Positions 22,063 to 34,137 of a stretch of 64,000 bases of DNA are shown piece after piece. The DNA is taken from NCBI RefSeq assembly GCF_040412425.1, contig NC_089777.1, positions 37,196,037-37,260,036 of the forward strand, written 5' to 3'. The stretch is from Macrobrachium rosenbergii (Eukaryota > Arthropoda > Malacostraca > Decapoda > Palaemonidae). Positions within the stretch are counted from its first letter, which is position 1, and every line of letters begins with the position of its first letter. The position numbers and the translations under genes are program-made. The notes beneath the pieces are model-generated. The model was not told where the DNA came from. It saw only the letters and a program-made list of their open reading frames with translations, and searched no databases.

Positions 22063-23497
22063 TTGTGATGTCGAACTTCTTCCTTTCGAACATAAAATGA
22101 AGGAGTCTGTAGAACGGATGCCAATCCCTTACTCAGGCTTGCACTGCTGCGTGAAATTTCTTCCTTCCTTGTGGTAACTCTGCGACGCTTATTCTCTCTC
22201 TTAGGAAGCTCCACCTCCGGGTGTTTCCTGGGCCGACCTCTTGGTCTCCCAGATTTTTTGGTGGGTGGTTTGACATATAATTCTGATTCTTTGGACTGTA
22301 ATGAACTACTACTATTGCTTGAAGACTCCTGAAGTGTACTTGCATTACTGTTATTAGTATCTGCAGAAGCAACTGAACTTTTGGTTTCACTTGGGGATAT
22401 GGAATCACTGAACTGACTAGATTCAAACGAAGTTCCTGAAGAGTTCACAGCCTGCTTCTCATCATCTTGTCCCATTTGATCAGACTGATTTCCAGACTGT
22501 TCTTTAGACGTGTTCAAGGATCCCACATCATTCATCACAACTGACTCAAGCTGAGACAACTGGGTACAAGGCCCTGATGATGCTGTAGTTGAAACAATGT
22601 TAGATTGCATTACAGGATCTGATTCTGAATTTTCCTCACAGCTTCTAGATGCCTTGGAGAACTTATTCTTTTTACAGGTAGTATTTTTGTCAGGATCAGG
22701 AATGGCACAAGACTGATTATTTCTCTTCTCCAATGATGGAAGGAACAGCACAGAATTAATCTTTGAACCAGATTCATCATAACCACTATCTTCGCTAACT
22801 GTTGATGTCGCAGGTGAAAGAAACTGAGCCTCACTAAATGAGGGTGTGCAATTTTTGGCTACATCAAATGCCTTATCAATGGCAGTAACTGTACTTTCTT
22901 GGTTTTTTTCTGCTATGACAGCATCACTATCTACTAAGCTGCAACTACTACTACTCTGAACAGAATCATTTTTAGGGGAGACTTGTGAAAAAGCTGAACC
23001 TCTACTTGGAATGTATAACCTATTAGAGATGGAATCTTTGATCTCAGCACTTTCTGCTGGGTCAGCACCAAAATCTTCACCAGGATCTTTCTTGATGGAT
23101 GACATAGGAGATTCAAAACCCTTCATCCAAGACTCTAACTCAGAGGATACAGGGTCAAATTTAACTTCGTCACAGGCAGCTGGTGCGGTCCTGAGAGGAC
23201 CTTCCTTGCCTGAAGTCTGATCTGAACCTTCTAGATCTAGACCATCAAGCAACTCAAAAAATGAAGAGAATGAGTTAAGATCATCAGCTTTTACTTTCTC
23301 ACTATTAGGCTTTGAACAAGATTGGGCCATCTCTTTTGCAATCTTTGGTCTAGCATTTATATATCTTTGAAGAAGGTTTTCAACTTCTCGGTCAGTTACA
23401 GAATCATAAGAACGAGCTGGGCTGAATCCAGGACTTCGGACATCACTTTGAATTCCACTGCTACTGCTGCTGCTTCTACTCCAATGTTGAATGAGTC
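22063..23497 (-). CDS. Long internal exon of host gene with AT-hook (USPL1-like candidate)
   Basis: The exon begins after the acceptor ATTTTTCCAG and ends at a consensus donor (CAA|GTAAGT). It is open for 477 codons. It starts LIQHWSRSSSSSSGIQSDVR and is Ser/Thr and Asp/Glu rich throughout, so probably disordered. An amphipathic segment (REVENLLQRYINARPKIAKE) lies near its start, and FFELLDGLDLEG is another short conserved-looking motif. Near the end there is an AT-hook (SGRPRGRPRKHP, about 22215-22250) and a basic patch (KRENKRRRVTTRKEE), which suggest a nuclear protein that touches AT-rich DNA. The first codon is completed by the single base left by exon 27544-27724. The ORF would extend left of the acceptor to 23573, but that part is intronic. 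Confidence 0.8.
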
Positions 23498-24306
23498 CTG
23501 GAAAAATTGAAATAAAAATACAATTTATATGAAAATCTTTTACCTTACTAGAAGCATGACAAACAGACCTCAAAAGTTTTTATTTTTGTTGTAAAAAAAA
23601 AAAAAAAAATTAGCAATAATGAATTCATACATATACCATACTGATTTTCAATAAGAATATGATGATGATCAACAATTAAGATGCATCACCACCTACGGAT
23701 GTCTGACCCCAAAATCCTGCATGTTTATTGCCTTAACTTCTCCAAAAATGATAGTACTGTACAGAGAGACACGAGATAATCAAATTATACACTCAAAAGT
23801 TAACTGAACCGAATTTACTTAAATTCTTGAAATCAAACTCTAATATGGTAAAAACAGAAACTGAGGTACCTTGGCATTCATAAAAAGAAAAAAAAAGTCA
23901 CAAGGGGCCAACTAATTGCCAAGACATTCTTTCAATTACAAATGCAGTAGAACTAGACATATACAACGTAATGTCTACCACTACTGCATACTGTGCTATT
24001 TTCAGTACGCTCACAAAATAAAAAACACCACTGAATTTTTAAAAAATCAAATTAAACACATGAAAATGCACACTAAAAAAGACTCCATAAGTGAAATGGA
24101 TGAAAAATGATAACCAAATAAGTATAAAGCACTTAGAAGCTGAATCCAAGGAGTGTGATAAAACAGTGTGTTTACTCCAAGAAAATGCACAAAAGGATTG
24201 AAGGGCAACAGATGTGACACATAAGAACACTAAGCATAGTTAGTGGGGGCATCAGAATCTTGACCAGGGCAGCAACTGGGATCTGTTGCAATGAGGAAAA
24301 GCAATA
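23498..24306. other. Host intron, nothing recognised
   Basis: AT-rich sequence with a short poly-A run near 23594. It is the 3' end of the 4-kb intron on the minus strand. Confidence 0.5.
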
Positions 24307-24480
24307 CAGGCAGTCCCCATTTTACGCCGGGCTAGGCTTACAACATTCCGAGTTTATGACACTCTTCACATAATACTCATCAAAAATTATTTCTCGGGTT
24401 ACAACACGTTCCGGGTTTAAGATGCTGACGACGCCGATCTGAAATATGTCTCCAAAACGGCAGAATGGTCAAAATTTGGA
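24307..24480 (+). mobile_element. MITE fragment, CAGGCAGTCCCC family
   Basis: The left terminus TA-CAGGCAGTCCCCATTTTA shares its end with the complete element at 50321-50671. Interior words (TTACAACACGTTCCGGGTTT, ACGCCGATCTGAAATATG) recall degraded related sequence. The right terminus was not found. Confidence 0.55.
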
Positions 24481-24890
24481 GGTTGTTTTGATGAAAAACT
24501 CATGCTGGGGTTATAATGAACAAATATGAAACTATGAGAGGTGAACCAAACCAAGGAAAGGTCAACAGATATAAACTAAAAAACTTTTGTATGAGAACTT
24601 AGATTATGATATTACTGATGGGTATGGATTCTAAACTCATGAAAAACCTGTCAAGACAAAATATCTGAAATAAATTATCTACAAAAATACAAACTAATTT
24701 ACAACAGTTCAAATATACCACTGAGTGAACACTCTCAGGACTGACCCAAATGGTTTGTTCTTATTATTACATATATTAAACTCCTTAAAACTTAAAAGAT
24801 TAAGTAAGCTATAAATACTGAAGATTCTAGAAAAATTTTCTTAAAGTTGTTACCAAGACCTGATATTCATTCTCTACTTTCTGGGATATG
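24481..24890. other. AT-rich intron sequence, nothing recognised
   Basis: No motif, ORF or repeat boundary was seen. Confidence 0.4.
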
Positions 24891-25420
24891 GTCAAGTGGT
24901 TTAGTCATAAAATACCCCTTCGTTAAATATGACCATCTCAACAACAGAATAAAATTAATGTGGCGTTCTCTTTGGAATGAACACTAAAACATGAGAGGTA
25001 AGTATTCTTTATATTTCCTAAACCTTGCCCTTCATCCAAGATGGGATTTAAAGGTAGTAAATTATCAAGACAGGAATGAATGTATTTGATCTGGTCTTAG
25101 TAGTAGAAGCTTTGGCCACTGTATCAGCTTCATCATTTCCATTGATGCCTACATAACCAAGCACCAAACATTTTTTTCATCTTAAACCAATTACTTTACC
25201 ATTATATTCATGTATGATAATGATAAAACATAAAATCTTTTGTAAAAGAAAAGGATCACACAGTTCATGTATGTTAGCATAAGTCCCTAGCTCATTCTTT
25301 GAGTGCCTGGCAGCTGGTTAACAACTCCCAGAAACTCAGCTTTTTACAACACTTCAGGATTACAGTTTTTTTCTTATTTCATTTTACTGTTCTACTGTTA
25401 TTCCTTTTATTATATTAGTT
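24890..25420 (-). pseudogene. LINE RNase H relic (Jockey/I-type)
   Basis: The minus strand near 25070-25170 reads VLGYVGINGNDEADTVAKAS, a clear match in pattern to the 'VPGHVGIxGNExAD..AK' box that ends RNase H domains of Jockey/I-type non-LTR retrotransposons. Surrounding frames are full of stops. Boundaries are guesses. Confidence 0.6.
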
Positions 25421-26181
25421 TTCCAGGAGTGCAGGTAAAATCATTTATTTATTACATTAATAAGTTTACAGTTAAAATGATTAGCTTTGTGTACAGCACC
25501 ATCAGCCTTACTTCACCAGACTGGAAGAAGTTTCAGAAGTTTTTTGCAATTTTTTCTATACTAATAGTTTCAAAAGTTTTTTGTAAGTACTTTTTTTACT
25601 AAGCCTACTGTTCAACAGCATTAACCTCTTAAATTTCTTTTTGCTGGCTGTATATAATTTTCTTTCTTAGTGTTGTTGTGTACATGTTTGTGTCTAACTA
25701 GAGAGAGCAGTTAAGCTAGCATGGTGGTTCCAAGTTAAACAGCAATCATTCCTTCTCATTGATATTATATACGTTTTCATTTAATATTTTACTCCCAATA
25801 TTTATTTGTAAAGCATGAAGTGTTACTTTCCTTATGAGGTACTGAATGGCAAGTTCTTGTCCTTTCTAGTTGTGGAACTGCAGGGAAAGCCAAAACCTGG
25901 CTGAGGAATTTGAATGATACTAAAATTCTGGAATCAATGAAGCAGTCCAGTTTCCATCTCAGGGTTAAACCAATGCCGTGCGAATGTAGATAATATACTC
26001 ACTTTAATGAACTGAATGGCTGAAACTGCCCAGTGCTTGATTTACAGGGTGAATTTTATTATTTGTTCATTCAAGGTTATCTGGATGGGGTTCCGCTTTC
26101 ATTTGATTTGTAGGCCCAGTACTGCACACAGGTCAAGGGAATGAAAATCAGTTGCCACTAACCAGTAAAATTGGGAAGGAA
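25421..26181. other. Intron sequence, nothing recognised
   Basis: AT-rich with a 99-codon plus-strand ORF (25303-25602) of hydrophobic composition, judged to be chance. Confidence 0.4.
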
Positions 26182-26415
26182 CAGGCACAGGAGTCCCTGG
26201 TTATCGGTGGGGCGTTTCCGATAAACGGTGAAAAGCGCCACGTAACCGCGATAATAGCACTGATCCCTGGTTATCAGCGCGATAAGCGCGTGAACCGGTT
26301 ATCAGCAACAATAACCAGGAATCAATGTCAAAAATTCAGTTATCGTCATCGCTAGACAAGCCCCGTAAAACCGGATCGCAGATAACCGAGACTGCAGATA
26401 GCCGGGAACTGCCTG
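26182..26415. mobile_element. MITE, CAGGCAGTCCC family (about 234 bp)
   Basis: It runs from CAGGCACAGGAGTCCCTGGT to AGCCGGGAACTGCCTG, ending at TA. Its inner sequence repeats 'TAACCGCGATAA / GGTTATCAGCGC' words as in the 50.3-kb element. The left end carries a small insertion relative to the consensus end. Confidence 0.65.
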
Positions 26416-27543
26416 TACTGGGTATGGCTGGGTGGTAAAGCATGTAATTGAGATAATCCCACACCAATTCTCAGGAATCAGGACAGTCTTGAGAGCATGG
26501 GGGCATGGGCATCTCCCTCCATAATGCCGAGAAGTCTGGGCTTCACAAAAATAGTGGTGCCAATGAAAAGTTCAACAGGATGTCCTACTGGGAGAACACT
26601 TCTAAGCCTACTCCCTACCAATCCTACAATCAGGGACCAGACTGATAAAAAGAGAGAGAACTCAATGTTACTAGAGGATGACATGGAGATATACAAGTGG
26701 TTCTTTTCCTTAGTCCTACTAACACCTTGGTTAACTCCTTCACAGCAGCAGAGGAAGTCATCATCTGAACAAGGGTTTGGCAAGACAATCCTATCGTAAA
26801 TACAACAGAAACAGTGGCAGCAGCAGATGTGTTTCTAGCATAAGCAGGAGTACCAGTCACACAAAGGAATGTCAAGCAAAACTACAGCAACTCCCTTGAC
26901 TACAATAGTAGCCTTATAGGCTGGCCCAAAAATTTAGAAGCAAGAATGTCAGTCTCAGAGGCTGGTCAATGTGGGCATGAGTGACACTCATCAGCCAAAC
27001 ACCTGAATTGTTGCAAAAAGGGGGCAGTGAGTAGCTGCCCACAGTTCTTGATGAGCAGGGCTGGGCAGCAAGGGAAAATTGAAAGGACTGGTCCCAACAG
27101 AAACCAGAGTCCAAGCAGAGATGGCACAACCAAGAGATATAAGAGTGAAGGAGGTCTGCTACACCCAGGAAAGTTAAGAAGTCTTCTTGGCCCTCTTATG
27201 CTTGGAGCCATACATCTGCCACTGGAAAGGAAACCCTGCACAGGCCTCAGAAACCATCCTAACCTTGCAAACAAAACGAGTAAGGATCAACATTTGAGGG
27301 CAATATTAGGCAATTACATACATGCCAACATCTTGGACATCTAGGTTGTTCCTACAACACTCAGAAGAGACATGTCAAAAAATACACAATGCCAAACCAC
27401 ACTTTTTGAAATGGATAAAACAAAATATGCAACTTCTCAGACCTTGTTAAGATGTTCCAATGACCAAATTAGTTTGAAATGAACATACTCCTAAATAGAG
27501 GATAAGAATTTTTTTATTCTAATCAGGACAAACAGGAACTTAC
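26416..27543. other. Degenerate repeat-like sequence, not identified
   Basis: ORFs of about 100 codons overlap on both strands (26478-26783, 26966-27274 minus; 27027-27344 plus) without a recognisable domain. Base composition is richer in GC than the flanking intron, so an old transposon is likely. Confidence 0.35.
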
Positions 27544-27724
27544 TTTGATTCGATGCCGGAATATAAACTTGTCTTATGTTACGATTAACAACGCAGCTCC
27601 AAGGTGACACATCTAATCGAGATTCACAGTCTTCATTGTCGCATGTAACAACAGCTTCATCAAATGAGAACTGAATGGGCCTTACAAGACCCTTTCCACA
27701 GTGCTGACACAAGTACTCGAAACT
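27544..27724 (-). CDS. Zinc-ribbon-like exon of the minus-strand host gene
   Basis: The acceptor CTTCTCTTACAG precedes 27724, and the donor CAAA|GTAAGT follows 27544. The 60 codons begin SFEYLCQHCGKGLVRPIQFS and include VVTCDNEDCESRLDVSPWS. The four Cys form C-x2-C and C-x4-C, separated by 18 residues. From memory, the N-terminus of the SUMO isopeptidase USPL1 has the same C-x2-C ... C-x4-C arrangement around an aromatic 'SF-x-E' strand, which is the only lead for this gene. It ends one base into a codon and joins in frame with exon 22063-23497 (codon AGA). Confidence 0.75.
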
Positions 27725-28433
27725 CTGTAAGAGAAGTAGGACAATGGAAATTATTAATAAATTGTTCTCACAGATATGAGAAAATAGCTACATTATAACA
27801 CACCTGATGGTAGCTGGGAATTGTCTGTGTGATCCAATGGAAGTTTTCACTCAACAATTTGGTAGTTATGAATGCTTTAACAGTGAAAGTACTTCTACTT
27901 GATAATGGCTAAGATTTACATATTCACAAATCACTGCAAGATCTTTAAGGTAAACTTTCCCAACACCAAATAATAATATCACATGAAAAAATTCTCAATC
28001 TAAACTGAAAATCATAGATTCACATTTATTCATTTAGTAAAGATAACTAATAACAAAATGTCTACAAAGTTATCTCCATAATGGTTTTGATCTTTTACAA
28101 TTTGACATCCATGTCTGTAACTCCTGAAGCACACAGTGCAGTAATACCACTTACCCGAAATTTCATTAACGCTATAGACAGATGACCACTGAGAGGTTAC
28201 ACCATGCCACAAATACTGTGACACATTACTTTTAACTTAATATGCCCAGTAAAGAAGGGAGCACTTAGGAGATGTGGAGTAGAAATTAGAAACAAGTTAG
28301 GTCAAATTGATTAAATCTCACAAAAGAACATTAGGAATTTATAAATAAAAAAAAAAAAAATTTTTTTGCTCCATTTTAATTTTTCGAGCAAAACCACAAA
28401 TACTGTATAGCATTTTTCAAAGTAATTTGTCTT
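27725..28433. other. First-intron sequence next to the zinc-ribbon exon
   Basis: AT-rich; no element boundary or ORF of note. Confidence 0.4.
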
Positions 28434-28650
28434 TTTCCAAACATACAAACCTGAAGCTCTTTACATAAGATTTTGCTTGCAAATGCCAGCTGGAACAGCC
28501 ATTTAACAGACAAGGTCATTACCTACTGATGGGTAGGGGAAGCCCCGCCCACCTGTCAGACTGCAATCCATTTTGCCTTTCGGCCCAGCTACCATAATGA
28601 GGGGTGGGACATAAATGTAAAGAACTTTAGGTTTGTATGTTGGAAAAAAA
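28434..28650. repeat. Short foldback element (217 bp) with TTTTTCCAAACATACAAACC ends
   Basis: The left end reads TTTTTCCAAACATACAAACC, then TGAAGCTCTTTACAT. The right end is its complement (ATGTAAAGAACTTTAGGTTT, GTATGTTGGAAAAA). Between them is a GC-richer core with CCCCGCCCACC. It directly abuts the ITR-like end of the DIRS family-2 relic, so it may be part of that element's terminal structure. Confidence 0.7.
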
Positions 28651-28654
28651 AAAA

Positions 28655-31200
28655 AAATTTATGATAAAATAAACTTTTATATACACTTTACCAAGCAACT
28701 ACATAGCTACTAGCTTTCTACACGGCTGTCTAACAAAATTCAGGGAACACTGAAGTGACCGCATGATTACTTGAACCCGCGCCCCCCCCCATTGGCAGTG
28801 GTTGTGTTTTTTCTCCTTTCTAGAGAATAACAAAACCACAAGACAGAGCAGAAACAAAATACAAGGTGCGCAAAAGAGGTGAAAGGGAACAGTGGTAGCA
28901 AGCTACTCATCCACACCCAAAAATCCAATGAGTGCATCCTCTCTGCCAGTTAGCTACCCTGTTTCTAAGATTCAGTGGCCATTCCAGCTTGTGTTAAAGG
29001 ATACCCCTAATGTAAAAGGCAATCGCAGCAACAAATATAAATCACTTCTACTGGGCATATGCTCACTCAACTTCCAATCTAAAACTCTTGGCTGTGTGTG
29101 AGGCAGAGATGTCACAGGACCTTTAGATCTTGCAACAGAAAGACTAAATCTAGTGGCTGGCAACAGTTCTTGAAAGTCTCTCGACCCAAATCTTGTATCG
29201 CTGCCATGTTGCCCAATGGCTCGACAGGCATCCACCACCATTGGCAGCAAGTGGGAGGGAACGCTACCCCTAGCCTCCTCCACCCTTCTTCGTACCCCTG
29301 GCCCCTTTTCTAGCATGGGCAGGCAGGTGGAAAGGGCACGACTGAGCACTTTTCACTGCTGGGGTAGAAGACTGGGTACCCCTACGAGGGGCCAAGGAAG
29401 CCTGGGACTTCCTCAGACCCAAAGAGGAAGAACCAGCCTGACCTGAAGGTTGGGCTGCAGTGCCACACAAAGACCACGAGGTCTTGGGCCACTGCCTGGT
29501 GGACCAGCATGTCACTGTTCTCAACACGAAGTCTTTCCACCATAACCTCCACCTCTCGTCTAGGGAAGAGGGAAGTGGAAGTAAAGGTTCATCTCTGAGT
29601 GTCAATGCCAACTCTGACCCAACGAACCTGGAGACCTGAGACAAAACTGCGTCTCAACTCTGAGCACCAGGTTCGCCCACAGGTTAGCTGTCTGGTGGGC
29701 TAGGTAGGTGATGGCCCTACTTCCAGACAACATCAGTCTCCTAAATGTAGCATCTTCTTCAGGTGATCTTGGCCACAGCCAGTGACCAAAGATCGATCCA
29801 AAAGACTGTCTGGAATGCTGCCATGGCGGCTGATTCCATTGCCATTGCCTCCGACTGCGAGAAAGAGACTCTTGTGCTGATGCAGTCCAGCGACATACTA
29901 GGACTCAGACAAGTCAGGTCCAGGTCAACCTGTTTGGCGGCAAAGGCCTCTCCGAGGGAACGTAGTATTTCCTCTGGCGAGTGAGAGGTGGAGGAAGTGT
30001 CTTGCTCTATCAGGTAAACCAAAGTGAATTCTCCTGCCTAGACACAAGGGAATCCACCTGGTCTAAGACCCCTTTGGCAAGCCTCAACAATGGCAAGCCC
30101 CTCAAGACCTTGGGTCCTTCTGGGGTCCCGAAATGGACTCAATAGCTGAAGAACGGTCCCTGCGAAAAGTCAAAGCTTCTAACAGTGAGGAAGACTGGGT
30201 GGGGAACCTCTTGTCTTGCCCAGATGAGCAAGCCGGTGACCTGGATCACCGTCCAAGGACCCCTGAGCTGCTCTCTTCGGAGAGCAGGAGGGAGATGAAT
30301 GAGTGCCTTCCCACTCTCTACTCACTTTCTCTCGCTGGTCTGAGCTGGCAGAGAGATCCCAGTCTGTAGACTGGGGACCCTTACTGGCACGGGAAGGTGA
30401 ACTTCAGGGGCAGGTATCAGTGCGCTGGGGGTTCGTGAAACCCCAGGCAGCGGTTGCTCCTGTGCACACGGCAATGGGAGTGGCAGTACTCGGGATATAT
30501 ACCACTAGCAAGAGAACAGGTAGCCTTCTCTGTGGGGGAAGGCTGGTCGCTTGAAGCCCTATGGGACTTCTTGCAGGTGGGCAAGGTACCCTTCTTCTTC
30601 TTTCGCTTGCTAGCTTTAGAGGGAGGGGAGGTGACAGCACTCAACTATGATGAAGAAGATGAAGACGACGATGACTTCCTATTCTCTTCTTTGACTTTTT
30701 GACAAGGCTGGTCTTCGACAGCAGGGTGTGGAGGAGGACATCACCAAAGGACGACGAAGTAGATGGTAACACCTGTGAGCCCATCGCCAATGGGATATGT
30801 GGTGTCACCAGTGCTGTAGTGGTGGCCCTCAAGCCAATGGACACCATTATCATCGAAGTCGTCACGGTTAGATGATGCAATGACAGGAAGGCCTTGTGCT
30901 GCCTTCAAGTAATGGATTAAACCAGAGACATTCAGCTCTCCCGGGAGGCCTAAGGAAAGCCACAACTCCGCAAGCCCCTCAGGCTCCACAACACCTTCCG
31001 GAACAAAAGTCAGGTTACGAGAGGTAATCTCTCTTTGCCCCAAGAAGGTATGTCCTCCTGAGGACAACTCCTCATCTGAGCAAAAAGAAACTGCCGGAGG
31101 GGAAACAGGCAGATCGTCTTCCCCCTTTGGTGCCCCTCTACTGACGAAGCAGCAGGAGTCAGCAAAGGAACGCGAGAGAATCTTTGGTGTCACTGGCAGA
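28655..31200 (-). mobile_element. DIRS-like family-2 relic: terminal repeat plus gag
   Basis: A terminal segment at 28655-28870 (AACTTTTATATACACTTTAC, CAAGCAACTACATAGCTACT) resembles the family-1 ITR end in layout but not in sequence. It is followed directly by gag; RT and recombinase are missing, so the copy is an internal deletion derivative. It lies in the first intron of the minus-strand host gene, in sense orientation. Confidence 0.55.
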
Positions 31201-31259
31201 GACGGGCAGTCCCCGGTTAATGGCGGGGGTACCGTTCCTGGCCGAGCGCCGCCAACCAA
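28880..31259 (-). pseudogene. DIRS-like gag, second family
   Basis: From the N-terminus: 30741-31259 (PEGLAELWLSLGLPGELNVS), 29759-30022 (SPEEILRSLGEAFAAKQVDL, AAFQTVFWIDLWSLAVAKIT), then the block reading DATFRRLMLSGSRAITYLAH, QTANLWANLVLRVE near 29650-29770, and a Pro/Arg-rich tail (29270-29644, 28972-29349). The 'RRLxLSGxRAxxxLxxQTAxLWxNxVLR' block is a hallmark of gag in some DIRS-like elements, as far as I recall. Stops between the pieces are common. Confidence 0.5.
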
Positions 31260-31285
31260 AAATCATCGCTGACCGATAATGGTCA
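31203..31285 (+). mobile_element. MITE fragment, GGCAGTCCCCGGTTAA end
   Basis: GGGCAGTCCCCGGTTAATGG matches the terminus of the 50321-50671 element. Only about 80 bp is present before a TTAA-CCCTTTAACG sequence begins. Confidence 0.55.
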
Positions 31286-31287
31286 TT

Positions 31288-31552
31288 AACCCTTTAACGT
31301 CGACTGGATGTATTTTACGCTTGATAAAAGTTGTCTGTCGGGTGCCAAGTGGACGTAAAATACGTCGACTACAAAAAGTTTTTTTAAATATTCGCGGAAA
31401 AATACTTATAGGCCTCGTTTGCAAAAATTTTTAAATCACGCGCCTTGAGGGATGCTGGGAGTTCACGGATCACGCTGTTGTTTTGTTTACAAGCGTGACC
31501 CAGCTGCGCATGCACGAATTTCTTTCTTATCCCAAAAGAAAGCATCAGCTAA
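31288..31552. other. TTAA-CCCTTTAACGTCGAC terminus, possible piggyBac/Kolobok-type end
   Basis: TTAACCCTTTAACGTCGACT is followed by complementary words (ATGTATTTTACG and CGTAAAATACGTCGAC). It resembles the left end of a TTAA-inserting element whose right end is not in view. The 376-bp tandem array follows and could be its interior. Confidence 0.35.
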
Positions 31553-33410
31553 CTGCTGAAAATCTCAGAATTTCTTTAGTCACTTTGTCGCAATTTTTGC
31601 ACCGTTTTCTATTAGCCTTAACATAAAGTTTTATATATGAAAATGTGCGCAATTTCATGTAGAATATAAAAAAAATAACTCATGGTTGTAGCTTTTATCA
31701 AGTTTGATATATTTTCATATAAATCACGATGAGTGAAAAATTTCAACCTTTGGTCAACTTTGACTTGACCGAAATGGTCGAAAAATGCAATTGTAAGCTA
31801 AAACTCTTACATTCTAGTAATATTCAATCATTTACCTTCATTTTGCAACAAACGGGAAGTCTCTAGCACAATATTTCGATTTATGGTGAATTTTTGAAAA
31901 ACTTTTTCTTTATGTCCACGCTAACTCCTGCTGAAAATCTTGTAAGAGCCTGACGCCGTCTCTTCCAAACACGTGTGTGTTCGTTGTCCATCGGAGTGGA
32001 CAAGACAACAAGAGCATCTCGTTTTCTTTCTCTAAAGGAACGCGATTTCAACCATACAATATTTCCGTCTGTTTCTCCCTAACCATTATTGTCTTGATGT
32101 ATGTACAATCACCACTACTTGCACTGCCATGCAAGCATTCTAATTAGGTACTCATAATGTTCCAACGAATCTTCTGTATCAAACTGTGTGTATGTTTCTG
32201 TTTGTGAAGATGCCAAACGTCTTGCCACCCCGATGGACGACGAACACACACGTGTTTGGAAGAGACGGCGTCAGGCTCTTACAATCTCAGAAATTCTTTA
32301 GTCACTTTGTCGTAATTTTTGCACTGTTTTATATTAGCAGTTACATAACGTTTTATATAAGAAAATGTGCGCTAAATCATGTAGAATACAACAGAAAATA
32401 ATTCATGGTTGTAGCTTTTATCAATTTTGAAATATTTTCATATAAATCATGGTAAGTGCCAAAATTTTGACCTTCGGTCAACTTTGACTCGACCGAAAGG
32501 GTTAAAAAATGCAATTGTAAGCTAAAACTCTTACATTCTAATAATATTCAATCATTTACCTTCATTTTGCAACAAACAAGAAGTCTCTAGCACAATATTT
32601 CGATTTATGGTGAATTTTTGAAAAGAACTTTTTCCTCACCTCCGCACGCACTAACTGCTGAAAATCTCGGAAATTCTTTAGTCACTTTGTCGTATTTTTT
32701 GCACCGTTTTATATTAGCCGTTACATAAGTTTTATATATGAAAATGTGTGCAATTTCATGTAAAACACAACAAAAAATAATTCATGGTTGTAGCTTTTAT
32801 CAGTTTTGAAATATTTTCATATAAATTACGGTAAGTGCCAAAATTTCAACCTTTGGTCAACTCTGACTCGACCGAAATGGTCGAAAAATGCAATTGTAAG
32901 CTAAAACTCTTACATTCTAGTAATATTCAATCATTTACCTTCATTTTGCAACAAACGAGAAGTCTCTAGCACAATATTTCGATTTATGGTGAATTTTTGA
33001 AAAAACTTTTTTCCTTACGTCCGCGCACTAACTGCTGAAAATCTCAAAATTTCTTTAGTCACTTTGTCGTAATTTTTGCACCATTTTATATTAGCCATTA
33101 CATAAAGTTTTATACATGAAAATGTGCACAATTTCATGTAAAATGCAACAAAAAATAACTCACGGTTGTAGCTTTTATCAGTTTGGAAATATTTTCATAT
33201 AAATCACGATAAGTGCTGAAATTTCAACCTTCGGTCAACTTTGACTTGACCGAAATAGTAGAAAAATGCAATTGTAAGCTAACACTCTTACATTCTAGTA
33301 ATATTCAATCATTTACCTTTATTTAGCAACAAACGGGAAGTCTCTAGCACAATATTTCGATTTATGGTGAATTTTTTAAAAAAAAATTTTTTTTTTCCGT
33401 CCGTGCGTTA
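31553..33410. repeat. Tandem array of four units of about 376 bp
   Basis: Units start with CTGCTGAAAATCTC at 31553, 31929, 32652 and 33033. Unit spacing is 376, 376 (after removing the 347-bp MITE insertion) and about 379. Conserved words include TTCTTTAGTCACTTTGTCG, GTAGCTTTTATCA, GACCGAAATGGTCGAAAAAT and ACAATATTTCGATTTATGG. The last unit degrades into poly-A/T near 33380. AT-rich, without coding capacity. Confidence 0.9.
31941..32283. mobile_element. 343-bp MITE with about 60-bp terminal inverted repeats
   Basis: The ends read TGTAAGAGCCTGACGCCGTC and the complement. Arms match over roughly 60 bp with few differences (including TCTTCCAAACACGTGTGTG). ATCT flanks both sides (31937-31940, 32284-32287) and the flanks rejoin the 376-bp unit, so the insertion is clean. 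The superfamily is undetermined. Confidence 0.85.
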
Positions 33411-33601
33411 CGAATTCATGCATCATTTTGTGATAATATTTTCTCTGTGTTGCTTTGATCGTTTTACAATTTGTTATATACCAAAATCATTGCAATTTTG
33501 TGTACAATACAAAAAAAAAAAATAGCTCATTAGCTTTAACCGTTTTGCTCACAGTGCGATTTGTATACAATTATATAAGAATTTTTTTCACAGTCATATA
33601 T

Positions 33602-33605
<4 letters not shown>

Positions 33606-33650
<45 letters not shown>

Positions 33651-33686
33651 TATAAAATATATATATATATATATATATATAGATAT

Positions 33687-33722
<36 letters not shown>
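33606..33722. repeat. (TA)n microsatellite with two AGATATAAAA interruptions
   Basis: Alternating TA broken near 33649 and 33681 by the same short motif. Confidence 0.95.
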
Positions 33723-33724
<2 letters not shown>

Positions 33725-34137
33725 CACATACCTTTCTATACTGTTCAGTCAATAAACTTCAATAATAAACAATATCTCTGTGTGGAGCCTTTCCCCTGAA
33801 TTTCCCTGAAGACAACCAGTTTGCATGCAAAATGGGAACTGTATTTAGGTCTAGTACCAACCCTTGGGATAAAAGTAAACCTTGAGCGAAAGACAGTAAA
33901 AGTTTCTAAGGGATGAACATGAAAACATGCACACCACATTAAATATAAACATAAACAAACATGAAAATAACCAAAAACATAAATAACAAGCAATAAATAG
34001 CCTATTCTGGTCAGCGACTTGCAGGAACCACACCGCAGTAGTAATCAATAAAACTGGAGACTACTACCGCACCCCTCTTTGACAGTAACTGACATATTTG
34101 GTAGGCCTAGGCTATTCTGTTCCTTCATACGTGCACA
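33723..34137. other. Intron sequence, nothing recognised
   Basis: No domain or repeat boundary before the TTAA at 34138. Confidence 0.4.

Noticed and set aside
22059..23573. ATG at 23573 as the start of the 504-codon ORF
   Set aside because: The bases 23498-23573 contain a polypyrimidine tract and acceptor; the phase matches the upstream Cys exon, so this is an internal exon.
31553..33410. Repeats at regular spacing considered as a CRISPR-like array
   Set aside because: The units are 376 bp with no short spacers, and the genome is eukaryotic.
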